Positions 17,382 to 27,118 of a stretch of DNA of 64,000 nucleotides are shown here, piece by piece (positions within the stretch are counted from its first letter, which is position 1; every line of letters starts with the position of its first letter). A program made the position numbers and the translations under genes. This DNA comes from Paenibacillus senegalensis JC66. GTDB lineage: Bacteria > Bacillota > Bacilli > Paenibacillales > NBRC-103111. The notes beneath the pieces were generated by a model that searched no databases, had not been told where the DNA came from, and saw nothing but the letters and a program-made list of their open reading frames with translations. The DNA lies in contig NZ_HE610959.1 in the NCBI RefSeq assembly GCF_000285515.1, positions 537,086-601,085 on the forward strand. The letters run 5' to 3'.

Positions 17382-17669
17382 ATGAGATTATTGATCTCCC
17401 GCATGATCGCTGCGCTGCTGCTTGCCGTACCAGGAATAGCGGCGACTTACGGATTTATTACTATGAAAGACGCATTTTTAAGCCAATGGCAGCCGGATCA
17501 ATCCTTTCAATGGCTTCGATTTTTGCTCGGCTTTGTTCTTTTTTTTGGCGGTGTCGCCTTTATTGCAGGATGGATCTTCTACAGAGACCGCAAGCGGAAT
17601 TATGTCGCTCCCCGTTTTAAGGAAAAGAAAGCGCGACCCCGCCCGCGTCCTACCCCTCCTACGGAATGA
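17382..17669 (+). CDS. yqzF: DUF2627 membrane protein (YqzF family)
   Basis: A 95-residue protein with two membrane segments (IAALLLAVPGIAATYGFI and LLGFVLFFGGVAFIAGWIFY) and a basic, proline-rich C-terminal tail (RPRPRPTPPTE). The form matches the DUF2627/YqzF family found near spo0A in Bacillus; function unknown. I start at the ATG at 17382 behind AGGAGAG; an upstream in-frame start at 17331 lacks a ribosome site. Divergent from lpdV; a hairpin with T-run follows at 17776-17804. Confidence 0.75.
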   Translation: MRLLISRMIAALLLAVPGIAATYGFITMKDAFLSQWQPDQSFQWLRFLLGFVLFFGGVAFIAGWIFYRDRKRNYVAPRFKEKKARPRPRPTPPTE

Positions 17670-17775
17670 ACGAGCTGTTTCCTAACGCCAAGTTTGCAGA
17701 GTGGTTCCCCTTTTAGCTGCTGCTCCCGAGTATATGAACAGAATAATGGGCAAATAAAAATGAACTAGCATAATT

Positions 17776-17804
17776 AAGACGACCTTTAAGGTTCGTCTTT
17801 TTTT
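17776..17804 (+). terminator. Rho-independent terminator after yqzF
   Basis: AAGACGACC pairs with GGTTCGTCTT (one bulged T) around a TTTAA loop, then seven or more T on the plus strand. It lies about 110 bases past the yqzF stop. Confidence 0.65.
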
Positions 17805-17828
17805 CACTTTATGGGGGCTGTTATAATA

Positions 17829-17871
17829 ATACCGCTTATTCAAGGCTTCTAAACCTCTGAATAAGCGGTAT
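17829..17871 (-). terminator. Long hairpin, likely spo0A terminator
   Basis: Perfect 14-base arms ATACCGCTTATTCA (17829-17842) and TGAATAAGCGGTAT (17858-17871) enclose a 15-base loop, about 57 bases past the spo0A stop. On the minus strand it is followed by a T/A-rich tract (TATTATTATAAC), a weak U-run. Confidence 0.6.
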
Positions 17872-17927
17872 AGTGACATTGGCTTCCATTATTCCTCAGG
17901 TGTCTGCTCCTGCTGAGGCTTACCCTT

Positions 17928-18731
17928 TCACGAAACCTTGTGTTCAATTCTTAGCTTGTCCGCCACCATAGCAATAAATTCTGAGTTGGTAGGCTTCGCT
18001 TTTGATATGTTTATCGTATACCCGAACAAATGACTGATGGAATCGATGTTGCCGCGCGTCCAGGCTACCTCAATAGCATGGCGGATCGCACGCTCGACAC
18101 GGGATGGCGTCGTCTTGTAACGTTCAGCAATCGCCGGATAAAGCGTTTTCGTGATGGCTCCCAGAATTTCTATGTTGTTATAGACAATCGTTATCGCTTC
18201 ACGTAAGTATTGATATCCCTTAATATGAGCGGGTACGCCAATCTCATGAATAATGCTTGTTATGTTAGCATCCAAATTACGGCTTTTGTTCATAGGGACT
18301 ACATTCGGTTTGGACGGAGTGTTCGCCGTGGAGGATGTGACCGCTTGACCATTGCCAACCAATTGACGAATCCGGTTCGTGAGAACCTCCATATCAAACG
18401 GTTTTAAGATGTAATAAGAGGCCCCGAGCTGCACTGCTTTTTGCGTAATTGTCTCTTGTCCGAATGCGGTTAACATTATAATTTTGGGTGCCGGGGATAA
18501 ATTCAGCTCACGCAGCTTTTCCAGCACACCTAATCCGTCCAGGTGAGGCATAATGATATCCAGAATGAGAACATCAGGAACTTTATTCTGCTCCTCTATA
18601 AGACGAAGCACTTCATTACCATTATAGGCGACACCAGTTACTTCCATGTCCCCTTGATTATCGATAAATTCGGATAGCAGGTTCGTAAATTCCCGGTTGT
18701 CATCGGCCAACAGAACTTCAATCTTGTGCAA
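17928..18731 (-). CDS. spo0A: Sporulation master response regulator Spo0A
   Basis: Spo0A integrates the phosphorelay and switches cells to sporulation, binding TGNCGAA boxes. I start at a TTG (18731) because GAGGAGG lies 8 bases upstream and the product is then 267 residues, the same as B. subtilis Spo0A; the frame to an ATG at 18776 adds 15 untypical residues and lacks a site. The receiver domain shows [10 protein letters not shown], the phosphorylated Asp in [15 protein letters not shown], Thr in MLTAFG and Lys in YILKPFDME. The effector domain contains the recognition helix region [20 protein letters not shown]. Three 0A-like boxes lie upstream. Confidence 0.98.
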   Translation of the reverse strand: MHKIEVLLADDNREFTNLLSEFIDNQGDMEVTGVAYNGNEVLRLIEEQNKVPDVLILDIIMPHLDGLGVLEKLRELNLSPAPKIIMLTAFGQETITQKAVQLGASYYILKPFDMEVLTNRIRQLVGNGQAVTSSTANTPSKPNVVPMNKSRNLDANITSIIHEIGVPAHIKGYQYLREAITIVYNNIEILGAITKTLYPAIAERYKTTPSRVERAIRHAIEVAWTRGNIDSISHLFGYTINISKAKPTNSEFIAMVADKLRIEHKVS

Positions 18732-18784
18732 GATCTTATCCTCCTCATAACTAAATGGATTTGCTAAATTTTCCATATAAACAT

Positions 18785-18892
18785 TTCGACACTACCAATT
18801 GTTTTCCTGCTGTCGATATTTATTTTTCTTTCATTTTTTTCTCTTTTGCATTATAATAAATATTTTCATTCATTTCTCCCGCTAATTCGTCA
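18785..18892. promoter_or_regulatory. spo0A upstream region with three 0A-like boxes
   Basis: TTCGACA (18785-18791, minus-strand TGTCGAA, a perfect 0A box), TGTCGAT (18811-18817, plus strand) and TTCGTCA (18886-18892, minus-strand TGACGAA) precede the TTG start by 54-160 bases. A minus-strand TATAAT lies at 18850-18855 between them. The arrangement fits Spo0A autoregulation, as known in Bacillus. Confidence 0.6.
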
Positions 18893-18936
18893 TGATTTTA
18901 CAAATTTAGCTTTTTTTATACTTTCTAAATGAAACA

Positions 18937-18960
18937 GGAGCGCCTGCTGACAGGCACTCC
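18937..18960 (-). terminator. Likely spoIVB terminator
   Basis: GGAGCGCCTG (18937-18946) pairs with CAGGCACTCC (18951-18960) apart from one G:T, directly after the spoIVB stop. The minus-strand downstream tract is T-rich (TGTTTCATTT). Confidence 0.65.
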
Positions 18961-18966
18961 CGCATG

Positions 18967-20313
18967 TTAACTTGCTTGCTGCTGAGAAGCAGAGCCGGCA
19001 GATGGTTTAACCAAAACCCCTGCATCCTGCAGCATCCATTCGATAAAACATCCATAACCGGAGCTCGGATCATTCACAAATACATGAGTTACGGCACCGA
19101 TCATTTTACCGTTCTGAATAATGGGGCTGCCGCTCATGCCTTGAACGATACCGCCTGTTTTTTCAAGCAGTCTCGGGTCGGTAATTTTGATTACCATCCC
19201 TTTGGTTGCAGGATAATCCTGCTTGGTTACGTGGGCAATTTCGATATCGTATTTTTCTACTTTCTGGCCATTGACCACGGTGTAAATCTCTGCTGGTCCT
19301 TCCTTGACCTCATCGGCGAAAGCGACCGGGATCGGCTGGCTGGTCATGCCATAATCGGGATTGTCCACCATTTTGCCAAAAATTCCAAAGGGTGTGTTTT
19401 TCTCAATCGTGCCAATTCTTTTGCTTTCTTTAAAAAAATGTGCCCGCTTCTCTCCAGGCTCGCCATTTTGGCTTTTGGAGATCGACGTAACGTTCGAATG
19501 TACAATTTCACCGCCACCGACCTCAATCGGGGTCTGGGTATCCATGTCTGTGATCACATGACCCAATGCGCCATATACCCCTTGATCTGGTGCATAAAAA
19601 GTAAGTGTGCCTACGCCCGCAGCGGAATCGCGAATATAAAGCCCGAGCCGATAAGTTTTGTCCATGTAATCATAAGCTGGCTGCAGCTCAAGCTCCATGA
19701 TTTCATTCTGGCGCTTGACCGTTAATTGAAGAGGCTGCTTGGACTCTCCGGATTTTGCGACCCACTCTGCCACCTTAGACACGTCCTTGACCGGAGTACC
19801 GTTAATTTTCATGATCAAATCACCGACCTGGATTTTGGCTAATTCACCCGGAGATACTTTTTCATTTTCCGAAACAGACACCAAGTGATGACCAACAACC
19901 AGTATACCCGATGACTTCAGCTTGACACCGATGGTCTGGCCGCCGGGAATGACCTTCAAATCCGGTACGACATTGACTTTGACGGTCTTTAACGGAATTT
20001 TGCCGAACAGCTTGAGCTGCATTTCGGTTTGCCCTGCCCGCTCGGAATGAAGAGTGAAGGGCTCCTTCAAATTCAACTCAAAAGAAGGACGGGAAGAGCC
20101 GTTGACCTTCACCACTTCCGGGTCCTTAACGTTCACTTGCGCATAAACCGGCATCGTTAAAGCGAGCTGCTTGTCCTGACCCGAGAAGAAATTCAGCTCG
20201 TTCGGAAAAGCGGCGTAGCTTTGGAATGGTGCGGAAATACTGAATAAAGCAATTAAAAAGACAAGAAGCAATCCAAACCATCTTGTTTTGTTGCTGGGGT
20301 ACAAACACACCAC
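18967..20313 (-). CDS. spoIVB: SpoIVB signalling serine peptidase
   Basis: SpoIVB is made in the forespore, crosses into the intermembrane space and cleaves SpoIVFA, releasing pro-sigma-K processing. The 448-residue product has an N-terminal membrane segment (FGLLLVFLIALFSISAP), a PDZ domain (about residues 150-210, with GDLIMKINGTPVKDV) and a S55 peptidase domain. Catalytic His is in GALGHVITD (about 252) and Ser in GMSGSPII (about 396), with the Asp in VNDPSSGYG (about 413). The start codon appears to be GTG behind AAGGGAG; a nearby TTG is an alternative. Its place between recN and spo0A is the standard order. Confidence 0.96.
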   Translation of the reverse strand: MVCLYPSNKTRWFGLLLVFLIALFSISAPFQSYAAFPNELNFFSGQDKQLALTMPVYAQVNVKDPEVVKVNGSSRPSFELNLKEPFTLHSERAGQTEMQLKLFGKIPLKTVKVNVVPDLKVIPGGQTIGVKLKSSGILVVGHHLVSVSENEKVSPGELAKIQVGDLIMKINGTPVKDVSKVAEWVAKSGESKQPLQLTVKRQNEIMELELQPAYDYMDKTYRLGLYIRDSAAGVGTLTFYAPDQGVYGALGHVITDMDTQTPIEVGGGEIVHSNVTSISKSQNGEPGEKRAHFFKESKRIGTIEKNTPFGIFGKMVDNPDYGMTSQPIPVAFADEVKEGPAEIYTVVNGQKVEKYDIEIAHVTKQDYPATKGMVIKITDPRLLEKTGGIVQGMSGSPIIQNGKMIGAVTHVFVNDPSSGYGCFIEWMLQDAGVLVKPSAGSASQQQAS

Positions 20314-20424
20314 GCTCCCTTACTTCTGCTGGCCTGACGAGTGATGTCGTCAAAAGCGTACCTATAAGTTAACCCCAGCCAAATCGTTTTATAACTGTAA
20401 ATGATGCCACGGCAGACAAGGAAA

Positions 20425-22173
20425 TTAAAGGTTTGATGCTGTTTGGGCTGATTTGAAACGGGCAGCCATTCTTAGCATTTCCTTGGCATGATGAAGGGTT
20501 GTTTCCGTTACTTCCACCCCGCCGAGCATTCTGGACAGCTCCCTGGCCCGATCCTCTTCATCCAGATCTTGTACACGCGTAAACGTTCTCTTCTTGTCCA
20601 CTTCCTTATAAATAAGAAAATGTGCGTCAGCCATACAGGCGACCTGGGGTAAATGGGTAATCGAGAAAACTTGACAAGATGCTGACAGCAGCGACATTTT
20701 TTCGGCAATCGCCTGAGCTGCCCGACCGCTGACTCCCGTATCCACTTCATCGAACACAAGCACCGGGATCCGGTCAAGCTTCGAGAAAATGGCCTTCATG
20801 GCCAGCATAATGCGTGACAGCTCACCGCCTGATGCTATTTTGCCCAACGGTCTTAGCGGTTCCCCCGGATTCGCTGAAATCATAAATTCCACTTGATCAA
20901 TGCCCGAGGATGTGAAAGCATAATCAGGATCATGGTGCTCAGAGAAGCCCCCTTGTCCAGACCACCTTTCAATATGCACGGCAAAGCGAGTTCTCTCCAT
21001 GTGCAGGTCTTTAAGCTCATTCTCAATCGATACCGCCAGCTTCTTGGCCGTCTTCATTCGAAGTCTGGAAAGCTCTTGTGCATATACGACCAATCTCTCC
21101 CGTTCAGCCTCGGCTTCCTGCTGAAGCTTGCTTACACTTTCCTCTTCGTTCTCGAGAAGGGCGAGCTCTGCGGATATCCGCTCATGATAGCTAATAATTT
21201 CGCCGAGCGTCTGCCCGTATTTTCTCCTTAAGGAGCTTATGAGATCCAATCGCTGCTCTATCTCATCAAGCCGTTCCGGGTTAAATTCAATTTGCTCACG
21301 GTAATCCCTTAACTGATGGGCCGCATCTTCCAGCTGATAATAAGCGTTGCGCAGCTGCTCTAATAGAGGCTGCAGCGACACCCTGTCAACATGGACCATT
21401 TCCTCCAGCTTCTGTTCAGCCTTCCCGATTTCGTGCACCGCATTGCCGCTGCCGTACAAGGCCTCATAAGCAGAAGACACCGCCTCTGTCAATTTCTCTG
21501 CATTTCCTAGCTTGCGCTTTTCTTCCAATAACCATTCATCTTCTCCCGCTTTTAATTGGGCCGCAGCAATCTCTTCTACTTGAAATCGGTAAAGATCCTG
21601 CATCTGAATAGCTTGTCTGGCGGAATCCATCAGCTGCTTGATTTCTTTATTCAGCTGCTTGAATTTACGGTAGCTTTCTGTATAGCGCTGTTTGGCAGAA
21701 TGCAAAGCGGGGCCTCCGAACAAGTCAAGCCATTGAATATGCCGCTCAGCCTTTAGCAAAGATTGGTGCTCATGCTGTCCATGAATATTGATCAGCCATT
21801 CCCCTACTTCACGGAGCATAGAAAGGTTGACCAGCTGTCCATTGATCCGGCTGATGCTCTTTCCTTGGCTGGAAACCTCTCTGCGAATAATCAAGTGCTC
21901 TTCCTCATGAGTATCAATCCCCAGGCGGTCCAATGTCTCCCACACAGGATGCCCTGGCGCAAATTCAAATAACGCCTCGATCTCCGCTTTTTCACTACCA
22001 TGACGCACCAAATCAGAGGCGCCTCGTCCTCCTGCAATTAAACTCATAGCATCGATAATGATGGACTTACCTGCCCCGGTTTCCCCAGTTAGCACATGGA
22101 AGCCCTGACGAAAGGTCAGCCGAACGGACTCCACAACAGCAAGATTGCGTATAGACAGTTCAAGCAACATCAT
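20425..22173 (-). CDS. recN: DNA repair protein RecN
   Basis: RecN is an SMC-like ATPase that gathers DNA ends for recombinational repair. The 582-residue product has Walker A GETGAGKSIIIDA at residues 32-44, a long central coiled coil (about 160-370, rich in E, L, K and Q heptads), the ABC signature ASGGELSRIMLAMK (about 451-464) and Walker B VLVFDEVDTGVSG. It follows argR after 19 bases, as in Bacillus. GGGGG precedes a double ATG, so the first residue could be either. Confidence 0.97.
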   Translation of the reverse strand: MMLLELSIRNLAVVESVRLTFRQGFHVLTGETGAGKSIIIDAMSLIAGGRGASDLVRHGSEKAEIEALFEFAPGHPVWETLDRLGIDTHEEEHLIIRREVSSQGKSISRINGQLVNLSMLREVGEWLINIHGQHEHQSLLKAERHIQWLDLFGGPALHSAKQRYTESYRKFKQLNKEIKQLMDSARQAIQMQDLYRFQVEEIAAAQLKAGEDEWLLEEKRKLGNAEKLTEAVSSAYEALYGSGNAVHEIGKAEQKLEEMVHVDRVSLQPLLEQLRNAYYQLEDAAHQLRDYREQIEFNPERLDEIEQRLDLISSLRRKYGQTLGEIISYHERISAELALLENEEESVSKLQQEAEAERERLVVYAQELSRLRMKTAKKLAVSIENELKDLHMERTRFAVHIERWSGQGGFSEHHDPDYAFTSSGIDQVEFMISANPGEPLRPLGKIASGGELSRIMLAMKAIFSKLDRIPVLVFDEVDTGVSGRAAQAIAEKMSLLSASCQVFSITHLPQVACMADAHFLIYKEVDKKRTFTRVQDLDEEDRARELSRMLGGVEVTETTLHHAKEMLRMAARFKSAQTASNL

Positions 22174-22192
22174 GATTCCCCCTGCCCCGCGA

Positions 22193-22642
22193 TTATGAAA
22201 TCATTCCTACAATTTGATTAACAACTGCCTGGCTTTCTTCTTTGCTGCGGCAAATAATGAGGATTGTATCATCTCCGCAGATCGTTCCCATCACTTCGCC
22301 CCACTCCAGATGATCGATGATCGAACCGATCGTATTGGCTGTCCCCGGCATGCATTTGACCACAATCAAGTTATCGGTATAATCAATAGACACAAAATGG
22401 TCGGTTAATGCCCTTTTTAAACGCACTTGATGATTGAAGCTTTTTTCCGTTGGTACCGAGTATTTATAACGGCCGTCTTCCAGTGGCGTCTTAATTAGCT
22501 GCAGCTCTTTAATATCTCTAGAAACAGTAGCCTGGGTCACGGGGAAGCCCGATTCACGCAGAGCAAACACCAAATCATCCTGGGTCTCAATTTCCCGGGA
22601 GGACAGTATTTCTCTAATTTTAATGTGGCGTTGGCCTTTCAT
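22193..22642 (-). CDS. argR: Arginine repressor (ArgR/AhrC)
   Basis: ArgR (AhrC) is a hexameric arginine-responsive regulator of arginine biosynthesis and catabolism. The 149-residue length is typical. The N-terminal winged helix reads [20 protein letters not shown], with the conserved recognition motif [13 protein letters not shown] (about residues 35-47). The C-terminal arginine-binding, oligomerisation domain contains [14 protein letters not shown] and [19 protein letters not shown] precedes the ATG. Located 6 bases after the unknown membrane-anchored gene and just before recN. Confidence 0.97.
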   Translation of the reverse strand: MKGQRHIKIREILSSREIETQDDLVFALRESGFPVTQATVSRDIKELQLIKTPLEDGRYKYSVPTEKSFNHQVRLKRALTDHFVSIDYTDNLIVVKCMPGTANTIGSIIDHLEWGEVMGTICGDDTILIICRSKEESQAVVNQIVGMIS

Positions 22643-22648
22643 GTTCGC

Positions 22649-23119
22649 TTAATCTCCTTCTACCTCAAAATAGATTTTTTTTATCGTTTGGGTTAGCGGA
22701 TCTACGTACAATACTCCCTCTATTTCCAAAAATAAAAGCGGATAAACCATCATTTTGTCGCGAAGCTGGCTTCCGGTCATTTCCAAAGGCTGTCTGGATT
22801 TGGCGATTTTGACTGCGTACAGCTTTTCCTCATGATCCCTTACAAAATGATCAACAAATAACCGGCTCTGGTATTCTTCTTCATCGTTGACAATAAACTT
22901 CAGGTTGATTTTTCTTTTAACCGTCATTACTTCATAGCCTGAACTTTCCAGCAAACGCACCGCTTCGGTGACGGGAATTTCATCATCCACTTCTATCTCT
23001 GATCTATTCGGCTGATCATCTTCATCTTCTTTAGTCAGCCATTTGCGCAGTCCTTTAACAAGCAAATAAACGACCAACAGTAAAATGATAATAAATACAT
23101 AGCGATCACTGCCTGTCAT
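22649..23119 (-). CDS. Membrane-anchored protein of unknown function
   Basis: A 156-residue protein I do not recognise by name. It has one N-terminal membrane helix (YVFIIILLLVVYLLVKGL, residues 7-24), an acidic linker (TKEDEDDQPNRSEIEVDDE), then a soluble domain. The soluble part contains SRLFVDHFVRDHEEKLYAVKIAKS and later TGSQLRDKMMVYPLLFLE, a beta-hairpin-plus-helix pattern like PD-(D/E)XK nucleases but without an intact ExK. The frame is well initiated (GGGGTG before ATG) and ends 6 bases before argR, so it belongs to the tlyA-X-argR-recN unit. Its role is unknown; the nuclease-like fold is only a suggestion. Confidence 0.75.
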   Translation of the reverse strand: MTGSDRYVFIIILLLVVYLLVKGLRKWLTKEDEDDQPNRSEIEVDDEIPVTEAVRLLESSGYEVMTVKRKINLKFIVNDEEEYQSRLFVDHFVRDHEEKLYAVKIAKSRQPLEMTGSQLRDKMMVYPLLFLEIEGVLYVDPLTQTIKKIYFEVEGD

Positions 23120-23184
23120 TGGTTCACCCCGTCTACCTCTTCTTCGTCAAGTGCGGCAAATCCTCTTTCTGCACAAAAAACCCA

Positions 23185-24030
23185 TCATTTGGATGGGTTC
23201 TCCATATGCACAGCTACAGCTTCTGCGGTGACCTGCTCTATCCAGTTGTCTGCATCATGCGGAGGCTTGATGTCATTCAACGCCATATCCGTTTTTTGCC
23301 AGCAGGCTAAAAATTCAATATTGCCTTCTCCCCCTGTAATCGGAGAATAAGTCAGCCCCCGTAAACGGAGACCTAATTGTTGCGCAAAGGATAGTATCGC
23401 GGCGAGCACTTCCCGGTGTACTTCAATATCGCGTACGACGCCGGATTTCCCAATCTTATCTCGCCCAGCCTCAAACTGGGGCTTAATCAAGGCGACGATC
23501 AGACCATCCTCCTGCAGCAAAGGGATGAGGGGAGGCAGTATCAGCTTTAAGGAAATAAAGGAGACATCGATCGCCGCAAAATCAGCATCAGGACCCTGCA
23601 GATCCTCCGGACGCAAATATCGGAAATTGGTTCGTTCCATGACCTTGACTCGAGGGTCGTTACGCAGTGACCAATCCAGTTGGTTGTAGCCTACATCAAT
23701 CGCGTAAACGTAACGAGCTCCGTTCTGTAACGCGCAGTCCGTAAATCCCCCAGTCGAGGCTCCAATATCGAGCATCACCTTTTCCTTGAGATCAAGGGAG
23801 AAAAAGTGAATGGCCTTCTCCAGTTTTAATCCGCCGCGGCCCACATAAGGATGGGGGGCACCTTTAACGTTAAAGCGGGTATCCCGTGGACATTTCATAC
23901 CAGCCTTCTCTATTCTTTCCGTACCGACATACACCACTCCGGCCATAATCGCGGCTTTCGCTTTTTCCCGGCTGGCAAAATGCCCCTGCTCCACCAACAA
24001 AACATCGACTCTTTCTTTCTCTGACCCCAT
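23185..24030 (-). CDS. tlyA: TlyA-family rRNA 2'-O-methyltransferase (YqxC)
   Basis: A 281-residue protein with an N-terminal S4 RNA-binding domain (ERVDVLLVEQGHFASREKAK) and a C-terminal FtsJ-like SAM methyltransferase domain (MLDIGASTGGFTDCALQNGA, about residues 86-105, then YAIDVG). TlyA enzymes add 2'-O-methyl groups to rRNA; the family is often mislabelled haemolysin. It sits between dxs and the argR unit as in Bacillus (yqxC). AGGAG precedes the ATG. Confidence 0.92.
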   Translation of the reverse strand: MGSEKERVDVLLVEQGHFASREKAKAAIMAGVVYVGTERIEKAGMKCPRDTRFNVKGAPHPYVGRGGLKLEKAIHFFSLDLKEKVMLDIGASTGGFTDCALQNGARYVYAIDVGYNQLDWSLRNDPRVKVMERTNFRYLRPEDLQGPDADFAAIDVSFISLKLILPPLIPLLQEDGLIVALIKPQFEAGRDKIGKSGVVRDIEVHREVLAAILSFAQQLGLRLRGLTYSPITGGEGNIEFLACWQKTDMALNDIKPPHDADNWIEQVTAEAVAVHMENPSK

Positions 24031-24047
24031 TGGACACTCCTGTCGCC

Positions 24048-25940
24048 TTAAGCTCTCACTTTCTTGCTTCGCGGAAGCATAGTCTGAATTTGCATCGCTA
24101 AATTCTCTGCCGTTAATCCAACCTCTGCCCGCTGTTCTCCAATACTTCCATGCTCGACAAAATAGTCTGGAATACCAATCGGCTTAATCTGCATGCCGTA
24201 CATACCACCTAGAGCGTAATATTCCATCACTGCACTGCCGAATCCGCCCATCACTGCTCCTTCCTCCAGCGTAATGACACTTAAGCCTTCCTTGAACAGC
24301 TGCTCAAGCATAGCTTCGTCCAGCGGCTTAATAAATCTTGCATTGATGACGCGAATATGAATGCCCTGCGGTTTAAGCAGATCCGCTGCCTGTTCTGCCA
24401 GGGCAACCATAGGCCCTACCGCGAGCACCGCGTAGCCTGTACCTTCCCGCGTCACTTCCCAGGACCCAATCGGAATTGGCGTGAATGTCTCATCCAATTT
24501 AACTCCTGTTCCGTTAATTCTCGGATAACGTACCGCTATCGGTCCTTCATTATAATCCAACGCGGTTTTGAGCATATGTCTAAGCTCATTTTCATTGTGC
24601 GGCATCATAATGACCATGTTCGGAATGCTTCTCAGGAAAGCTATGTCATAGACGCCTTGATGCGTTTCTCCGTCAGGACCTACAAATCCGGCACGGTCAA
24701 TAGCAAATACAACATTCAGATTCTGGCGGCAAATATCATGAACCACCTGGTCATAGGCTCTCTGCAAGAAGGTCGAATAAACCGCAAATACCGGCTTCAT
24801 GCCTTCACCTGCAAGCGCCCCGCACAACGTAGCTGCATGCTGTTCAGCAATGCCGACATCGAGCATGCGATCCGGGAAATGCTCCGCGAATTTAAGCAGC
24901 CCTGAACCCGGTGCCATTGCCGGAGTAACAGCAACGATACGCGGATCATTCTGGGCCAATTCAATTAGAGTATTACCGAATATCTCGGTATACATAGGCG
25001 GCCCGACCGATTTAAGCATTTTGCCCGACTCAATTTTGTAAGAGCTTGCACCATGCCAATTCTGTGAATCGGCTTCCGCTGGCTGATATCCTTTGCCTTT
25101 AACGGTAACAACATGAATGAGGGCAGGCCCATCCACTCTATCCGCCTGCTGAAAAGCATCCAGAAGAAGCGGAATATTATGCCCATCTATAGGTCCAATG
25201 TAAGTAAAGCCCAGTTCCTCGAAGAATACTCCGGATACTACAAGATATTTCAAGCTATCCTTCAGCTTCTCAGCTGTTTTAGCCAAAGAGTCGCCGATCG
25301 CCGGGATTTTCTTCAGCAGATGCTCGACCTCTTCCTTGGCTTTCTTGTAATGCTTATCCGATCGCAATTTGCTCAAATAATTGTGAATAGCTCCAACGTT
25401 AGGGGCTATAGACATTTCGTTATCGTTCAGCACAACCGTCATTTTCTTCTTTTCGTGACCGATGTGGTTCATCGCCTCCAGCGCCATACCTCCGGTCATG
25501 GCGCCATCACCGATTACCGCTACGATACGATAATCGTCCTTTTGCAGATCACGAGCAACCGCCATCCCCATGGCCGCAGATAAGGAGGTGCTGCTATGAC
25601 CTGCCTCCCATACGTCATGCTCACTTTCCGATTTTTTCACGAAGCCGCATAGTCCTTTATACTTTCTCAGGGTATGGAACAGATGCTTGCGTCCTGTCAA
25701 AATTTTGTGTACGTACGATTGATGCCCCACGTCGAATATAAATTTATCACGGGGGCTGTCATACCTATAGTGCATTGCAAGAGTCAGCTCTACGACACCC
25801 AGATTAGGGGCGAGATGACCACCGGTAACTGAAAGCTTCTCGACAAGAAACTTACGGATATCCTCAGCAAGCACTTCCAACTCTTCTATCGATAATCGCT
25901 TCAGGTCTTCGGGCTGATTGATACGTTCAAGCACATGCAT
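24048..25940 (-). CDS. dxs: 1-deoxy-D-xylulose-5-phosphate synthase
   Basis: Dxs condenses pyruvate and glyceraldehyde 3-phosphate to DXP, the first step of the MEP isoprenoid pathway. Thiamine-binding motif [18 protein letters not shown] and [16 protein letters not shown] are clear, with the transketolase Glu region [13 protein letters not shown] start at the ATG ending at 25940 (GAGGG close upstream), which gives 630 residues like other Dxs ([17 protein letters not shown]). The frame extends to 26075 but the extra 45 residues do not look like Dxs. It follows ispA by about 270 bases. Confidence 0.95.
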   Translation of the reverse strand: MHVLERINQPEDLKRLSIEELEVLAEDIRKFLVEKLSVTGGHLAPNLGVVELTLAMHYRYDSPRDKFIFDVGHQSYVHKILTGRKHLFHTLRKYKGLCGFVKKSESEHDVWEAGHSSTSLSAAMGMAVARDLQKDDYRIVAVIGDGAMTGGMALEAMNHIGHEKKKMTVVLNDNEMSIAPNVGAIHNYLSKLRSDKHYKKAKEEVEHLLKKIPAIGDSLAKTAEKLKDSLKYLVVSGVFFEELGFTYIGPIDGHNIPLLLDAFQQADRVDGPALIHVVTVKGKGYQPAEADSQNWHGASSYKIESGKMLKSVGPPMYTEIFGNTLIELAQNDPRIVAVTPAMAPGSGLLKFAEHFPDRMLDVGIAEQHAATLCGALAGEGMKPVFAVYSTFLQRAYDQVVHDICRQNLNVVFAIDRAGFVGPDGETHQGVYDIAFLRSIPNMVIMMPHNENELRHMLKTALDYNEGPIAVRYPRINGTGVKLDETFTPIPIGSWEVTREGTGYAVLAVGPMVALAEQAADLLKPQGIHIRVINARFIKPLDEAMLEQLFKEGLSVITLEEGAVMGGFGSAVMEYYALGGMYGMQIKPIGIPDYFVEHGSIGEQRAEVGLTAENLAMQIQTMLPRSKKVRA

Positions 25941-26212
25941 TCCCTCGCTTCCCATTGACTGCATAGTCTCCTCGATAAATGTTTTGATAAGGGAACGGTG
26001 AGGGCAGTCTGCCCTGGCCTGTACACCCATGAATTCCATTGAGTAGGCCGCTGCAGCTATCCTTGCTATGTACAAATATCGTAAGCAAGATTAACAGCCA
26101 GCTAGGAATGGAATAGAGCAAATTAGCCTGAAAGGCACCGTTCGTTCGTGCCAATAGTCATTGCTTATCATTATAGCACAGCATTCAAAATGAACTCAAC
26201 GAATCGCGTTCC

Positions 26213-27118
26213 TCAATAATCCCTGTCCATCATATAGTCTGCCAATTCCAGAAGTCTCTGCGGAAAAGGAAAATGCGCTTGGTTTATCGCTTGTTTGCCC
26301 GCTTCTGTATGCTCCCGCACCAGCTTTTTGGATTCCTCGAGGCCGATAAAATAAGGGTAGGTCACTTTTTGCTGTTTTTCATCGCTTTTTACAGGCTTTC
26401 CAAGTTTTTGTTCATCACCTGTAATATCCAAGATATCATCCAATATTTGAAATGCCATGCCGATAGAGCGTCCGAATTTCTCAAGCGCCTTCATCTGCTC
26501 TTCGTTAGCATTTGCTAAACGGCCGCCAGCCTTGACACTAAATACAATCAAATCACCGGTTTTGTGCGTATGAATGTATTGCAGCTCTTCGAGCCGGGTA
26601 ATCCCCTGCTCTCCCACCATATCAGCCACTTGGCCGCCAACCATCCCTCTAGCACCGGCGAATTCAGCAAAGTCACGAATCAGGGCGAGCCCTTGCTCGG
26701 GAGCGATACCGCTTCTCAGGCATGCATCAGAAGCCACATAAAAAGCATGTGTCAGCAGCGCATCACCAGCAAGAATCGCCATGGCTTCCCCATGTACCTT
26801 ATGGTTAGTTGGCATTCCTCTGCGGAAGTCATCATTGTCCAGGGCAGGAAGATCATCATGAATCAGGGAATACGTATGGACCATTTCTACAGCGCAAGCA
26901 ATCGGCAAAGCCGCTTCCCGGTTACCGCCAAGGGATTCAGCTGCAGCCAATACCAGAATAGGGCGTAAACGCTTGCCCCCTGCATGCAAGGAATACGCCA
27001 TAGCTTCCTTCAGCGGCTGGGGAACGTCCCAGGCAGAGGGCAGGAAGTGCCGCAACTGTTCTTCCACGAACCGCGCTTCATTTTGTATATAGTCTTTTAT
27101 TGTCATTGCTTGTGTCAA
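26213..27118 (-). CDS. ispA: Farnesyl diphosphate synthase (polyprenyl synthetase)
   Basis: IspA condenses dimethylallyl and isopentenyl diphosphates to geranyl and farnesyl diphosphate, precursors for undecaprenyl phosphate and quinones. First aspartate-rich motif LIHDDLPALDNDD (about residues 83-95) and second ILDDILDITGD (about 222-232) bind magnesium-diphosphate. Length 301. The start is a TTG overlapping the xseB stop (TTTGA), with GAGGGTGAG upstream inside xseB, indicating coupling. Dxs follows, so xseA-xseB-ispA-dxs keep the Bacillus order. Confidence 0.96.
   Translation of the reverse strand: MTQAMTIKDYIQNEARFVEEQLRHFLPSAWDVPQPLKEAMAYSLHAGGKRLRPILVLAAAESLGGNREAALPIACAVEMVHTYSLIHDDLPALDNDDFRRGMPTNHKVHGEAMAILAGDALLTHAFYVASDACLRSGIAPEQGLALIRDFAEFAGARGMVGGQVADMVGEQGITRLEELQYIHTHKTGDLIVFSVKAGGRLANANEEQMKALEKFGRSIGMAFQILDDILDITGDEQKLGKPVKSDEKQQKVTYPYFIGLEESKKLVREHTEAGKQAINQAHFPFPQRLLELADYMMDRDY

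Noticed and set aside
17682-17879. 65-codon open frame on the minus strand with one hydrophobic stretch
   Set aside because: It lies over the long hairpin after spo0A and the yqzF terminator, has no ribosome site and no family resemblance.
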